This document shows positions 43,101 to 51,459 of a DNA stretch of 64,000 nt, in pieces (positions within the stretch are counted from its first letter, which is position 1; each line of letters opens with the position of its first letter). The DNA is from Streptomyces sp. DG2A-72 (lineage in GTDB: Bacteria; Actinomycetota; Actinomycetes; Streptomycetales; Streptomycetaceae). A program made the position numbers and the translations under genes. The stretch spans positions 4,798,001 to 4,862,000 of the forward strand of contig NZ_JASTLC010000001.1 of assembly GCF_030499575.1 (NCBI RefSeq), given 5' to 3'. The notes under the pieces are model-generated. The model saw only the letters and a program-made list of their open reading frames with translations. It was not told where the DNA came from and made no database searches.

Positions 43101-43222
43101 CTCACGCAGCCGATGTCCGTGAGTGGCGCAACTGCGACGTCGTCGACAGCGAAGGCCACAAGATCGGTGTGCTCGAAGCAGCCCATGTCCGGACCGCTCA
43201 TGGACACGATGACTGCTTTTGA
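43097..43222 (+). pseudogene. Truncated PRC-barrel domain protein
   Basis: A 41-codon frame from GTG 43097, overlapping the ANTAR stop by 4 bases. VTHAADVREWRNCDVVDSEG and HKIGVLEAAHV match the first two strands of PRC-barrel proteins; the rest of the domain is missing. The remaining sequence ends at TGA 43222. It is most likely a remnant; a functional micro-peptide is possible but unsupported. Confidence 0.6.
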
Positions 43223-43246
43223 GGACTGCATTGTGAGGTACGCACC

Positions 43247-43606
43247 ATGCACCAGCTGACCACGCCCCGTGAAGAACAGCCCCTGTTGACGGCTGTGGCT
43301 TCGGTGGGGGATGCGGCTTTGCTGGCCGAGGTCGTCGAGCTGCGCGGCAAGAACAAGCAGTTGGAGCAGGCGCTGGTGAGTCGTGCGGTGATCGACCAGG
43401 CCCGCGGCATGGTGATGGCCCTGGCACCGTGTTCCAGCGAGAGGGCATGGGACCTGCTCGTGGAGGTGTCGCAGCACTGCAACGTCAAACTCCGCGACGT
43501 GGCTGCTGCCCTGGTCGCCACCACGAAGGGCCAGGAACTCCCCGAGGCGATACGGCGCGAGTGGCGTCGCGCGCTGCGGCGCCTTCACGCGCTGGAGCGG
43601 CGGTGA
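43247..43606 (+). CDS. ANTAR-domain protein (single domain)
   Basis: The product has 119 residues from ATG 43247 with GAGG upstream. A coiled coil (LAEVVELRGKNKQLEQALVS) precedes the ANTAR domain RAVIDQARGMVMALAPCSSE, VSQHCNVKLRDVAAALVATT. It is a close relative of the product at 42699, probably from tandem duplication with the PRC-barrel scrap between them. It is likely to be an RNA-binding antiterminator without a built-in sensor. Confidence 0.78.
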   Translation: MHQLTTPREEQPLLTAVASVGDAALLAEVVELRGKNKQLEQALVSRAVIDQARGMVMALAPCSSERAWDLLVEVSQHCNVKLRDVAAALVATTKGQELPEAIRREWRRALRRLHALERR

Positions 43607-43684
43607 CCGGATCATGGGTTCACGGCTGTCGGTGATGGCGTCCCATGTGATGGGCGACCTGTATGTCGCAGGTCTTCCGGTGGT

Positions 43685-44509
43685 GTGGACAGCTCGTTCG
43701 TGTCGTTGAGGCTGTGCCGGGTGTTCCGTGATTCGTCGGCCGGGCGGGGATGGCGGCGGAGCAGAGAGATCGAACTGGGGTCGAGGTCGCTGGGTTTTGC
43801 GGCGCTCGGCTTCCTCACGCTGGTGCCCTTGCTGATCGTTGTCTCGGCGGCTGATCCGGCGCACGGGCGGGGGTTCGCGCAGTGGCTGGGGGACGGGCTC
43901 GGCGTGTCGAGTGCCGCCAGGGAGGAGGTGGGGAAGTTGTTCGCGCGGCCCGGCCAGGTGCTGCAGACCACGACTGCTTTCGGCCTTGCCGCTCTCGCTG
44001 TCTTCGGTCTGAGTTTCGGGGCGGCGGTGCAGACCGGCTACGAGAAGATCTGGGAGTTGCCTCCGGCCCGCTGGTACGCAAGATGGCGGCACGTGCTGTG
44101 GCTCGCCGTGCTCGTCGGGTCCCTCTACCTGACCGCCACCACCACACTGTGGCGCCATTCACCGGCCGGCACGCTGGCCGCCACACTGAGCGCCGTCCTG
44201 TTCTTCTGGTGGTCGCAGCAGATGCTGCTCGGCGGGCGGATCGCGTGGAACGATCTCCTTCCCGGCGCTGTGGTATCGGCGCTCGGGCTGCTCGGTCTTC
44301 GGGTCTTCTCCCGGCTCGTCTTCTCACCCCTGATCGCATCCAGTGCCGTCACCTACGGCCCCTTCGGAACCGTCCTGGTCGTCCAATCCTGGCTGGTCGG
44401 TGTGGGCGTCGTCGTCTTCGGCGGTGCCCTGGCGGGCCGCCTGCTGCACGAGGAACTCCCCCGCGTGACACAGGCACTGAAACAGCGGGCTCGGCGGCAA
44501 CGACCCTGA
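43685..44509 (+). CDS. YihY/BrkB-family membrane protein
   Basis: The product has 274 residues from GTG 43685. Six hydrophobic segments are seen, with LGFAALGFLTLVPLLIVVSA, TGYEKIWELPPARWYARWRH and FFWWSQQMLLGGRIAWNDLL, then ALLG-type ends. YihY proteins were once called ribonuclease BN in error; they are integral membrane proteins of unknown role. A second family member lies at 46666 but is not a close copy. No partner is obvious. Confidence 0.75.
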   Translation: MDSSFVSLRLCRVFRDSSAGRGWRRSREIELGSRSLGFAALGFLTLVPLLIVVSAADPAHGRGFAQWLGDGLGVSSAAREEVGKLFARPGQVLQTTTAFGLAALAVFGLSFGAAVQTGYEKIWELPPARWYARWRHVLWLAVLVGSLYLTATTTLWRHSPAGTLAATLSAVLFFWWSQQMLLGGRIAWNDLLPGAVVSALGLLGLRVFSRLVFSPLIASSAVTYGPFGTVLVVQSWLVGVGVVVFGGALAGRLLHEELPRVTQALKQRARRQRP

Positions 44510-44777
44510 AGGCCAGGACAACTCCCCTTGCTTCTTCACGCTCGACATGTCGGGCGGTACGCCGCACAGTCGGAGGCCGGTGCGGCACAGGGCTCGGCCC
44601 TCCAGGCCCACGCCGGAAGTGACCCGTGCTACGCCGGTGACGTCCGAGACGATGACCGATGAATCAGCCTGTCCCGTCCAGGCCGCGCTCGTCCGCTGAG
44701 CGCATCAAATGCCTGGCCCGGGGCACTTGGGGGGCAGTGGACGCGTATCGCGCGCCCACGCAAATGGGGAGGACATC
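44510..44777. other. Intergenic stretch without a gene
   Basis: About 270 bases. No frame with coding character is seen. GGGGAGG at its end is the ribosome site for the DUF1206 gene. I find no clear promoter. Confidence 0.35.
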
Positions 44778-45612
44778 GTGACCTCGTCCAACACGCAAGG
44801 GCGCGGCCAGGCCGTGAAGTCCGCGGCCCGTACCACCCAGAACGAGACGCTGACCGCCGCGGGGCGAGCGGGCTTTGTCGCACGGGGTGTGGTGTACGTC
44901 CTGATCGGCGCCCTTGCCCTTCAGATCGCCCTCAGCAGCGACGGCGAGTCGGCCGACCGGCAGGGCGCGCTGGCCCAGGTCGCGGAGCAGCCGTTCGGGA
45001 AGGTGATGCTGTGGGCGATGGTGGTCGGCTTCGCCGCCATGGCGCTGTGGCGGGGTACCCGCGCCGTACTCACTAGGGGCCCTCAGCGGAAGGCGGGTTC
45101 GCGCATGCTGGACGGCGGGCGGGCGGTCTTCTACGCCTTCGTCTGCTGGACCACGGCGGTGTATGCCGCCGGGGGCGGGCAGGGCTCCAGCGGCAACGCG
45201 CAGTCGCAGGACTGGACGGCATCGGTGCTCAAACTGTCGTACGGGCAGGTGCTGGTGGGAGCCGGGGGTTGCCTCCTAATCGGTATCGGCGGGGTACTCG
45301 CCGTCCGGGCGGCCATGCGGAGCTTCCTGAAGCAGTTGGACACCGGCACCATGAGCCACCGTACGAAGCAGGTCGTCACCGCTCTGGGCGTGGTCGGAGG
45401 CGTGGCGCGGGGCGTGGTGTTCGCCGCGGCTGGGATCTTCATCCTGGTGGCAGCCGTCCGCTTCGATCCGGACGAGGCCAAGGGCGTGGACGCGACGCTC
45501 CGGAAGCTTCACGCAGACACCGGTGGGGCCGTGGCTCCTGGTCGCCGTCGCGATCGGGCTGATTGTCTTCGGCGTCTTCTCCTTCGCCTCGGCCCGCTGG
45601 CGCCGCCTGTAA
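44778..45612 (+). pseudogene. DUF1206 membrane protein with C-terminal frameshift
   Basis: From GTG 44778 the frame gives NETLTAAGRAGFVARGVVYV, KVMLWAMVVGFAAMALWRGT, and VTALGVVGGVARGVVFAAAG, the three paired helices of DUF1206. After ATLRKL near 45508 the expected ending TPVGPWLLVAVAIGLIVFGV then FSFASARWRRL, stop at 45612, is found in another frame. As it stands the reading frame runs on to 45992 through non-coding sequence. The last helix is therefore lost or replaced. A single-base sequencing error would also explain it. Confidence 0.7.
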
Positions 45613-45763
45613 CGGTGATCCAAGCCTGTTCTGCCGGCTCCTCCCGCAGGCCCGTCTTTGGGCCGGGCCGTCGCCACGCACTGGTCAACACAACAGCAGC
45701 GAACCGTCCGGCCCCCGTCTCCGAGCGCATATGGAGCGGCGGTCCGCCATCCACCACCGCGCG

Positions 45764-45934
45764 TCAGTGGGCCGGGCGTCGGCGCGAGCGCGATACCGAG
45801 CGCACGAGCAGGTACAGCACTGCGGCGATGAGGAGCAGCACGCCGGTGGAGAGCAGATACAGCGTGCCGTCGACGGCAGCGCCGATGACGATCAGCGCGA
45901 TGGCGCAGATGAGCAGAACCAGGAAGAAGACCAT
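45764..45934 (-). CDS. Small hydrophobic membrane protein
   Basis: The product has 56 residues from ATG 45934, preceded by GGAGGCG. Two helices (MVFFLVLLICAIALIVIGAA and DGTLYLLSTGVLLLIAAVLY) end in LLVRSVSRSRRRPAH. A typical Streptomyces small envelope protein of unknown role. It is divergent from the gene at 46113. A GTTGCG...GGTATAGG arrangement about 70-100 bases upstream is a possible stress-sigma promoter. Confidence 0.68.
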   Translation of the reverse strand: MVFFLVLLICAIALIVIGAAVDGTLYLLSTGVLLLIAAVLYLLVRSVSRSRRRPAH

Positions 45935-46112
45935 GGCGCTACGCCTCCTGGGGTGGTGGCGGATGGGCGGCCAGAGGCCCTCCACGCAGTAGTGTCGGCG
46001 TCCTCCGGTCTCGCCTATACCAAATTCTCAGGGTTGACGCAACCCGTGGCGGTGGCCTGCCGGGCAGAACGGTTCTACCGTGAGGAGAGGAAGCAGATCC
46101 CAGGAGCGCGCC

Positions 46113-46541
46113 ATGATCATCCTCGGACTCGTCATCCTCGTCGCCGCGGTGGTCATCGCTGTCGCCGGCGTTCTTTCCAACAGTGGCAGCGCCCACGAGT
46201 TCACCGGCGGATTCTCTGTCTTCGGAGTCGACGTCACCGGCTCCACCGGCACCCTCTTCCTCTACGGCATCGTCGTCGGGGCGGCGGCGTTGCTCGGGTT
46301 GAGCCTGATCCTGGCCGGTACACGCCGTACCACCCGCCGCCGCACGGCACATCGCGGGCCCAAACCGTCCCGGCGCGGGTCTGTTGCAGCCGAACGGGAA
46401 CCCGGTGGCCTGGCCAACGAACGTGACACCTCCCGCGGGCAGACGGTGCAGGCGGAGAGGAAGGACGAAGACCGGGCCGACCTGGTCGAACGCCCCCCTC
46501 ATAAGCAGCACTGGTTCCACCGCCGGGCCGCTCCCCGCTGA
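46113..46541 (+). CDS. Small membrane protein with charged tail
   Basis: The product has 142 residues from ATG 46113 with CAGGAGC upstream. Two helices: MIILGLVILVAAVVIAVAGV and GTLFLYGIVVGAAALLGLSL, separated by a loop HEFTGGFSVFGVDVTGSTG that is well conserved among Streptomyces relatives, from memory. The last 60 residues are basic and acidic low-complexity (RRTTRRRTAHRGPKPSRRG). Function unknown. Confidence 0.7.
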   Translation: MIILGLVILVAAVVIAVAGVLSNSGSAHEFTGGFSVFGVDVTGSTGTLFLYGIVVGAAALLGLSLILAGTRRTTRRRTAHRGPKPSRRGSVAAEREPGGLANERDTSRGQTVQAERKDEDRADLVERPPHKQHWFHRRAAPR

Positions 46542-46665
46542 CGATCTCGCAGGCGACCGTGCCCGCACCGGACGCCCAGACGCCGCTGTGGTCCTGAGCG
46601 GTCGGCTGCGACACAGACCTCGGTCGACCTGCCGGGCATGGTGACGGTGGGTACGCAGAGAGCGG

Positions 46666-47646
46666 GTGTTCCTCATGGACTGGCTGAGAAGGCTGCCCGT
46701 GATCGGAAAGCTGATGCGGACGCACGCCTGGCGGGCGTTCGAGCGGCTGGATGCCGTCCACTGGGCCCGGCTCGCCGCGGCCGTCACCTTCACCAGTTTC
46801 GTCGCCCTCTTTCCGCTGATCACCGTGGGCGCGGCGATCGGCGCCAAGCTGCTGAGCGAGGACCAGCTGGCGAAACTCCAGGACAAGATCGCCGACCAGG
46901 CGCCGGGCCTCTCCGACCTGCTGGACCTGGACGGCCTTGTCGCGCATGCCGGATCCGTCGGGCTGATCGCGGGCGCGCTGCTGCTCGTGATCGGCATCAA
47001 CTGGGTCGGCGCCCTGCGCGGGTGCCTGCGCGCGGTATGGGAGAAGGAGCAGGACCCGGGCAATCCGTTCCTGCTCAAGTTCAAGGACTCCGTGGTGCTG
47101 GTCGGACTCGGCGCGGTCGGGCTCGTCGCGATCGGTAGTTCGGTGTTCGCCAACAGTGCCGTCGGCTGGGCCGCCGACAAGGCCGGTATCGAGGGCGGGG
47201 CGGGACGGTCCCTGCTGTTCTTCGCCGGCCTGGCCATCGCCCTGGTCGTCGACTTTCTCCTGCTGGTCTACCTGCTCACCCGGCTGCCGCGGGTGCATCC
47301 CGGCCGACGTGCGGTCGTGGTCGCCGGGCTGATCGGTGCGGTGGGCTTCGAACTGCTCAAGTGGTTGCTGACCGGCTACCTGCAGGGCGTTGCGGGGAAG
47401 AGCATGTACGGCGCCTTCGCCGTGCCGGTCGCCGTCGTGCTGTGGATCAACCTCATGGCAAGGCTGCTGCTGTACTGCGCCGCTTGGACAGCAACAGCAG
47501 AGGGGACGGCGGTGCGGTCCGGCGAGACAGCCGAGGGCGAGGGCCCGGAGCCCACGATCAGCCCCGCAGCCGACGCCGCGCCACAGCGGGCGTCAGCCGG
47601 CAGCGGTGCACCAGCAGCACCGCGCCTCCAGAAGCACGGCCCGTGA
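46666..47646 (+). CDS. YihY/BrkB-family membrane protein
   Basis: The product has 326 residues from GTG 46666; ATG 46675 is an alternative. It contains FERLDAVHWARLAAAVTFTS, FVALFPLITVGAAIGAKLLS, INWVGALRGCLRAVWEKEQD and YGAFAVPVAVVLWINLMARL, all standard for the family, with six helices. The C-terminus is a disordered Ala/Glu/Pro tail. It is the second YihY gene in the island and less truncated at the N-terminus than that at 43685. Confidence 0.85.
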   Translation: MFLMDWLRRLPVIGKLMRTHAWRAFERLDAVHWARLAAAVTFTSFVALFPLITVGAAIGAKLLSEDQLAKLQDKIADQAPGLSDLLDLDGLVAHAGSVGLIAGALLLVIGINWVGALRGCLRAVWEKEQDPGNPFLLKFKDSVVLVGLGAVGLVAIGSSVFANSAVGWAADKAGIEGGAGRSLLFFAGLAIALVVDFLLLVYLLTRLPRVHPGRRAVVVAGLIGAVGFELLKWLLTGYLQGVAGKSMYGAFAVPVAVVLWINLMARLLLYCAAWTATAEGTAVRSGETAEGEGPEPTISPAADAAPQRASAGSGAPAAPRLQKHGP

Positions 47647-47705
47647 TCCGAGCGTGGTTCTTCGTTCTCGGGCAGCTGCGTGCGGTCACCGCCTCGGCAA
47701 CAGTG

Positions 47706-48422
47706 TTAGGCCACCAGGCCGGGGAGGGGTTCGGAGTCGTCGATGAAAGCGCGGGCCAGGTCGGACAGGCGCCGGTTGTGCGCGCGGGCGTAACCGCGCA
47801 GAGTGGTGAATGCCTGTTCCATGTCGATGCTCTGGCGTTCGGCCAGCTTTCCCTTGGCCTGCTCGATCAGCACACGGCTGTTCAGCGCGGTCTGCAGCTG
47901 TTCGTTGAGGACGGTGCTGCGATGGATCGAGCGTTGTTGCAGCAGGCTGATGGTGGCGACGTCGGCCAGTGCCTGGGCGATGAGTGTGGCGGCGGGGTCG
48001 AAGGGGCCTGGGGCGGAGCGGAAGAGGTTCAGGGCTCCGACAACCTCGTCCCGCAGACGCATGGGCAGTGCCTGGACGGCCCCGAAGCCGCTGCGGTGGG
48101 CCGCTGTGACGAAGCGCGGCCAGCGGTCGACCTCCAGGGTCAGGTCCGGGACGATCACCTGGGTGCCCGTGTGGAAGCACTCCAGGCAGGGGCCCTCGTC
48201 GTTCTGGAGCTGGAAGAGTTCCAGCAGGCGTACCTGTTCGTCGGAGGCGGCCATCACACGCAGTTTGCCGTCCCGGTCGGCGAGCAGTACCCCGGCGGCG
48301 CTCGCGTCGAGCATGCTCACGCAGCGGTCGGTGAGCAGACGCAGGAAGTCGATCAGGTCGAAGTCGGCGACCAGGTTGTCCGCCAGCTCGACGAAGGTCT
48401 TGGCCAGGAGCTGCTGATTCAT
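47706..48422 (-). CDS. GAF-ANTAR antiterminator, module copy 1
   Basis: The product has 238 residues from ATG 48422; GAGGG lies 8 bases upstream, better placed than for GTG 48431. The GAF domain covers residues 10-150 (FDLIDFLRLLTDRCVSMLDA, LLELFQLQNDEGPCLECFHT, MRLRDEVVGALNLFRSAPGP). The ANTAR domain covers 165-225 (LNSRVLIEQAKGKLAERQSI, LRGYARAHNRRLSDLARAFI). GAF should bind a small ligand and release RNA-binding antitermination. It is the last gene of a STAS-GNAT-ANTAR-ANTAR operon. The product of 56494 is roughly 75-80% identical by eye. Confidence 0.9.
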   Translation of the reverse strand: MNQQLLAKTFVELADNLVADFDLIDFLRLLTDRCVSMLDASAAGVLLADRDGKLRVMAASDEQVRLLELFQLQNDEGPCLECFHTGTQVIVPDLTLEVDRWPRFVTAAHRSGFGAVQALPMRLRDEVVGALNLFRSAPGPFDPAATLIAQALADVATISLLQQRSIHRSTVLNEQLQTALNSRVLIEQAKGKLAERQSIDMEQAFTTLRGYARAHNRRLSDLARAFIDDSEPLPGLVA

Positions 48423-48501
48423 CGTGAACACCCTCGATTGAGACTAGTCCCGCCGGGAGGGGGCGGGAAGCGCAGCACGCTTATCGTCCGGAACCGGTGC
48501 G

Positions 48502-49263
48502 TCAGGCGTCATCGTCCGTCCGTTTCGGTTCCGTGTCGGGGGAGAAGCGGAGCCGGTGGGCCACCACGTCGGCGGCCACGTCGGCGAGCCGGCGTCCCTG
48601 CGTATAGGCGTAGGCGCGCAGCCGTACGAAGGCTTCGTCGATACCGACGCCGAGCTGGACGGTGAGGATGCCGGTCGCCTGGTCGATCTCCGCCCGGTAT
48701 CCGCCCAGGTCCTCGAAGCCCCGGTCTGCCAGTGCTCCGTCGACCGGCGCGCCCGTCTCCTCGATACGCGCATCGAGCAGGAGCAGCGTCGCGAGATCGG
48801 CGAAGGCCAGCGCGTCGGCTAGCTCCTCCGCGTCCAGCACGGTCGGCACGTCGGCGTACAGGTCCAGGACTCCCGGGCTGATCGCCCCGATCTGCAGGGG
48901 GAGCGCGAAGACGGCGCGTGCCCCGGCGTCCAGGGCAGCATCGGCGAACACGGTCCAGCGGTCCTGCAGTTCACCGGTGAGCAGATCGGGTGTCAGGACG
49001 GCCGAGCCATGGGTGAAGGCATCCACGCAGGGTCCTTCACCCAGGGTGAGCTGCAGCTCCTCCAGTTGTTCGCTGATGGTGTCGGTGCTGCACAGCGGAT
49101 GGCTTGCAGCGGTCCGGGACATCGCCGATACTCCGGCTCCGCCGACCGGGAGGGCGGCCACGGCCGCCGTGCACACGTCCACCACACTGGGCCGGGCACC
49201 GCGTCGGGCCGCCTGTTCTGCGACCAGCACCTGGATCCGGGCCGAGCGGCTGTCGGACCTCAT
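48502..49263 (-). CDS. GAF-ANTAR antiterminator, second type
   Basis: The product has 253 residues from ATG 49263, which overlaps the GNAT stop by 4 bases (ATGA). MRSDSRSARIQVLVAEQAAR begins a GAF-like domain with LQLTLGEGPCVDAFTHGSAV and RAVFALPLQIGAISPGVLDL; the ANTAR part is YRAEIDQATGILTVQLGVGI, RLRAYAYTQGRRLADVAADV. It is different in type from the GAF-ANTAR downstream. A deletion remnant of its homologue is at 57268-57468. Confidence 0.85.
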   Translation of the reverse strand: MRSDSRSARIQVLVAEQAARRGARPSVVDVCTAAVAALPVGGAGVSAMSRTAASHPLCSTDTISEQLEELQLTLGEGPCVDAFTHGSAVLTPDLLTGELQDRWTVFADAALDAGARAVFALPLQIGAISPGVLDLYADVPTVLDAEELADALAFADLATLLLLDARIEETGAPVDGALADRGFEDLGGYRAEIDQATGILTVQLGVGIDEAFVRLRAYAYTQGRRLADVAADVVAHRLRFSPDTEPKRTDDDA

Positions 49264-49865
49264 CCGGGCCACCGGGTCCAGGCATCGTGTGCCAGACCCT
49301 CCAGTCGCGCCGTGGTGCGTTCCCCTAGGGGGAATACCAGCGCACGGAACATGGTCGGGTCCGTTGGCCGACGTACCTCTCCCACGTCCAGCCATCCCCA
49401 GGAGCGGAGTGAGGCGAGGGTCGGGTGATCGTTCTGATCCACCAAGGTGGCGCCGAGGGATGCCTGGTGGTCGCTCAGCAGCCGCTCCTGCAAACGGCGG
49501 GCCACGTCCTGGTCCTGTTCGTGTGGTTGGACCAGGATGCTGGTGATCGCGAAGACGCCGCCGGAGGCGGTGAGTTGCTCGATGCTCTGCGGCAGTGCTC
49601 CGTCGAACCCGAGCCACCAGAAGCCGTCACTGCTCACCGGGAACCCGAAGGCGCATCCCACCAGGTGGTCCGTCTCCGCGATCACCATGGCGAACCCCGG
49701 CCGGCGGATGTCACCGGTGAGACGGTTCAGGAAGTCCTGGCGGCTGCTGCTGCGGTATGCCTCAGGGGCGGACGTCTCGCGGGAGTCGACGTACAGATCC
49801 GCCAGCTCCCCGCTCAGGCCCTGTGCCAGCCAGCGGTTCACGCGGCGCAACCGCACCGCGTCCAT
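49260..49865 (-). CDS. GNAT-fold acetyltransferase-like protein, module copy 1
   Basis: The product has 201 residues from ATG 49865. RRVNRWLAQGLSGELADLYV starts it; RPGFAMVIAETDHLVGCAFG and TSILVQPHEQDQDVARRLQE are the beta4 and acyl-CoA binding region of a GNAT fold, and LRSWGWLDVGEVRR follows. The canonical Q/RxxGxG/A loop is replaced by HEQDQDVA, so CoA binding may be altered. It lies between a STAS gene and an ANTAR gene and overlaps the latter. Substrate unknown; acetylation of a module protein is a guess. Confidence 0.65.
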   Translation of the reverse strand: MDAVRLRRVNRWLAQGLSGELADLYVDSRETSAPEAYRSSSRQDFLNRLTGDIRRPGFAMVIAETDHLVGCAFGFPVSSDGFWWLGFDGALPQSIEQLTASGGVFAITSILVQPHEQDQDVARRLQERLLSDHQASLGATLVDQNDHPTLASLRSWGWLDVGEVRRPTDPTMFRALVFPLGERTTARLEGLAHDAWTRWPG

Positions 49866-49921
49866 GGTGGACGGCTCGCCTGCATGGGGCTGGTGCGGCT
49901 GCCCCTGCCTGGGCTGGGCCT

Positions 49922-50347
49922 TCACCGCGCATCGCCCGAGAGGACAGGCACCAGCGGAACGCTCCGGTGCGGCAGGGCTGGAGCGGCCGAGGCAGGGACT
50001 TTCCCGAGAGACGGTGACAGATGCGCGAGCGGAAGGCCGAGAAGCAGGAACCCGCAGCCGGTGAGCTCGAGGATCCGCCCCAGTGACTGTGGCGGGTTGT
50101 GCAGCCGTAGGATCCCGCCGGCCTCCGTGGTCCGCTGCGCGGCGTAGAGGAAGGTATTGAGGCCGCTGCAGTCGCAGAAGGTCACGGGGGTGAGGTCGAC
50201 ATCGATGATGCGGATGCCGTCGCTCAGGCATCGTGCCAGTGTCGCGCGCAGCAGCGGTGCCGATTCCAGGCCGATCTCACCGGCGAGGGTGATCAGTGCC
50301 CGGTGCCTTTGGTCATGACGGTGGATGGTGAGCTGTGGGACAGGCAT
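49922..50347 (-). CDS. STAS-domain anti-sigma-factor antagonist-like protein, module copy 1
   Basis: The product has 141 residues from ATG 50347 (GAGG 4-5 bases upstream). TIHRHDQRHRALITLAGEIG and IDVDLTPVTFCDCSGLNTFL are the STAS fold, with the regulatory Ser in DCSGLN that a kinase of the partner-switch type would phosphorylate. A Leu/Pro-rich C-terminal extension of 40 residues follows. It is first gene of the operon, spaced 56 bases from the GNAT gene. No anti-sigma kinase or sigma factor lies nearby, so the partner must be elsewhere. Confidence 0.88.
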   Translation of the reverse strand: MPVPQLTIHRHDQRHRALITLAGEIGLESAPLLRATLARCLSDGIRIIDVDLTPVTFCDCSGLNTFLYAAQRTTEAGGILRLHNPPQSLGRILELTGCGFLLLGLPLAHLSPSLGKVPASAAPALPHRSVPLVPVLSGDAR

Positions 50348-50487
50348 GCCGCCTCGGTTCAAAGACCATCCGGCAGCGAGATGGGGACACCGGGTTTCCC
50401 GGCCCCTCTTGGCGCGCTACCGACAGGGGCGCACGTTCGGCGGAGGCGGAACGAGGGCCGGTCCGAGGGCCTGTGCAACAGGACAGT
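50348..50487. other. Spacer between STAS gene and its conserved leader block
   Basis: No gene is seen. On the minus strand it would be the 3' part of the STAS leader, ending in the ribosome site. It is less conserved between the two module copies than the block that follows. Confidence 0.35.
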
Positions 50488-50614
50488 GGACCCACCCGGT
50501 TCCCTCCAGGGCTGCACCGGGTGACGGACGAAAGGTCCGCTCCCCGCAGCCATCTGTATCGTGGAACGACAAGCCGCCGGGGTCTGGGACGCCTGTACAG
50601 CAGCATAGCCCTGG
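50488..50614 (-). promoter_or_regulatory. Conserved upstream block of STAS gene, copy 1
   Basis: It aligns along its length with 58724-58846, upstream of the second STAS gene. Shared strings include gccggggtctgggacg, gcagcata, ggttccct and ccgcag. On the minus strand it can form hairpins CGGAC-CUUUC-GUCCG and ACCCGGU...ACCGGGU. A TATGCT box at its upstream edge could be the -10. A short conserved peptide (VPDPGG...CGER..RP) is an alternative explanation. Confidence 0.5.
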
Positions 50615-50789
50615 CCCAGTTCGACAGACGGTCCGAAGCCGTCCCATCTCAGGATGCGGACGGTGTCAAAGCGTGGCGGTGCGCTGATGTCGGGTGCCCC
50701 GCACGGTACTTGGGTCTGCGGTACGAAAGCGGCGGCGAACAACCGCTCAGGTAGGGCAGTCCGTCGACTGCCCGAGATGGTGGCTTCGC

Positions 50790-51283
50790 ATGATGGAGCC
50801 GAACGGTTCAACCCTGCAGAAGCCCGATACCGATGAGCCGAGCACTGGCCTGGGGACGATGCTGCAGGCCGCACGGCCCGGACCTCAGGAACCACCGGAG
50901 ACCGCGGCCGGACGACCATCGCGGACGGGGTGGTGGAGAAGATCGCCGGGATCGCTGCACGGGAAGTGCCCGGAATCAACGCACTGGGCGGCGCATTCAC
51001 TCGTACCATGGGCGCCGTGCGCGACCGGGTCCCCGGCGGGCACGCGAGCGCGGGGCGCGGCGTCAAGGTCGAGGTCGGCGAGAAACAGACCGCCATCGAC
51101 CTCCAGGTCGTCGTCGAATACGGGGTCAGCATCCGCGAGATCGCCGCAGAGGTCCGCGAAAACGTGATCGCCGCGGTGGAACGGATGACGGGCCTTGAAG
51201 TCGTCGAGGTGAACATCGCCGTCAACGACGTACACCTGCCGGACGAGGACACGCTCGAGGCCGGCCAGGACCGCGTGCTCTAG
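50790..51283 (+). pseudogene. Asp23/Gls24 family protein with frameshifted N-terminus
   Basis: The conserved Asp23 domain reads VVEKIAGIAAREVPGINALG, TAIDLQVVVEYGVSIREIAA and NVIAAVERMTGLEVVEVNIA, ending at 51283. In its frame a stop lies at 50834-50836 and no ATG/GTG precedes the domain until GTG 50930. In another frame ATG 50790 starts MMEPNGSTLQKPDTDEPSTG, like the usual disordered head of these proteins. One frameshift between about 50860 and 50915 would join them. A shortened protein from GTG 50930 may still be made, lacking part of the first strand. Confidence 0.65.
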
Positions 51284-51459
51284 TCGCAAGGCGGCCAGGG
51301 GCAGAGACTCCGCCTCATCGCTCCTCCGCGGCATGGGGACAGTCACCGAGTGCAGGCGGTGATCGTCTGATCCGTGCGCAACGCGGCCCGGCTGGTGGGT
51401 AATCCGCGGCGGCTCCGGGTTCGGATCCGTGAGCGAGAGGATGGAACACATCGCTTTGC
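51284..51459. other. Intergenic stretch without a gene
   Basis: About 175 bases between the convergent Asp23-like gene and the small membrane gene. No clear hairpin terminator is seen. Confidence 0.3.
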
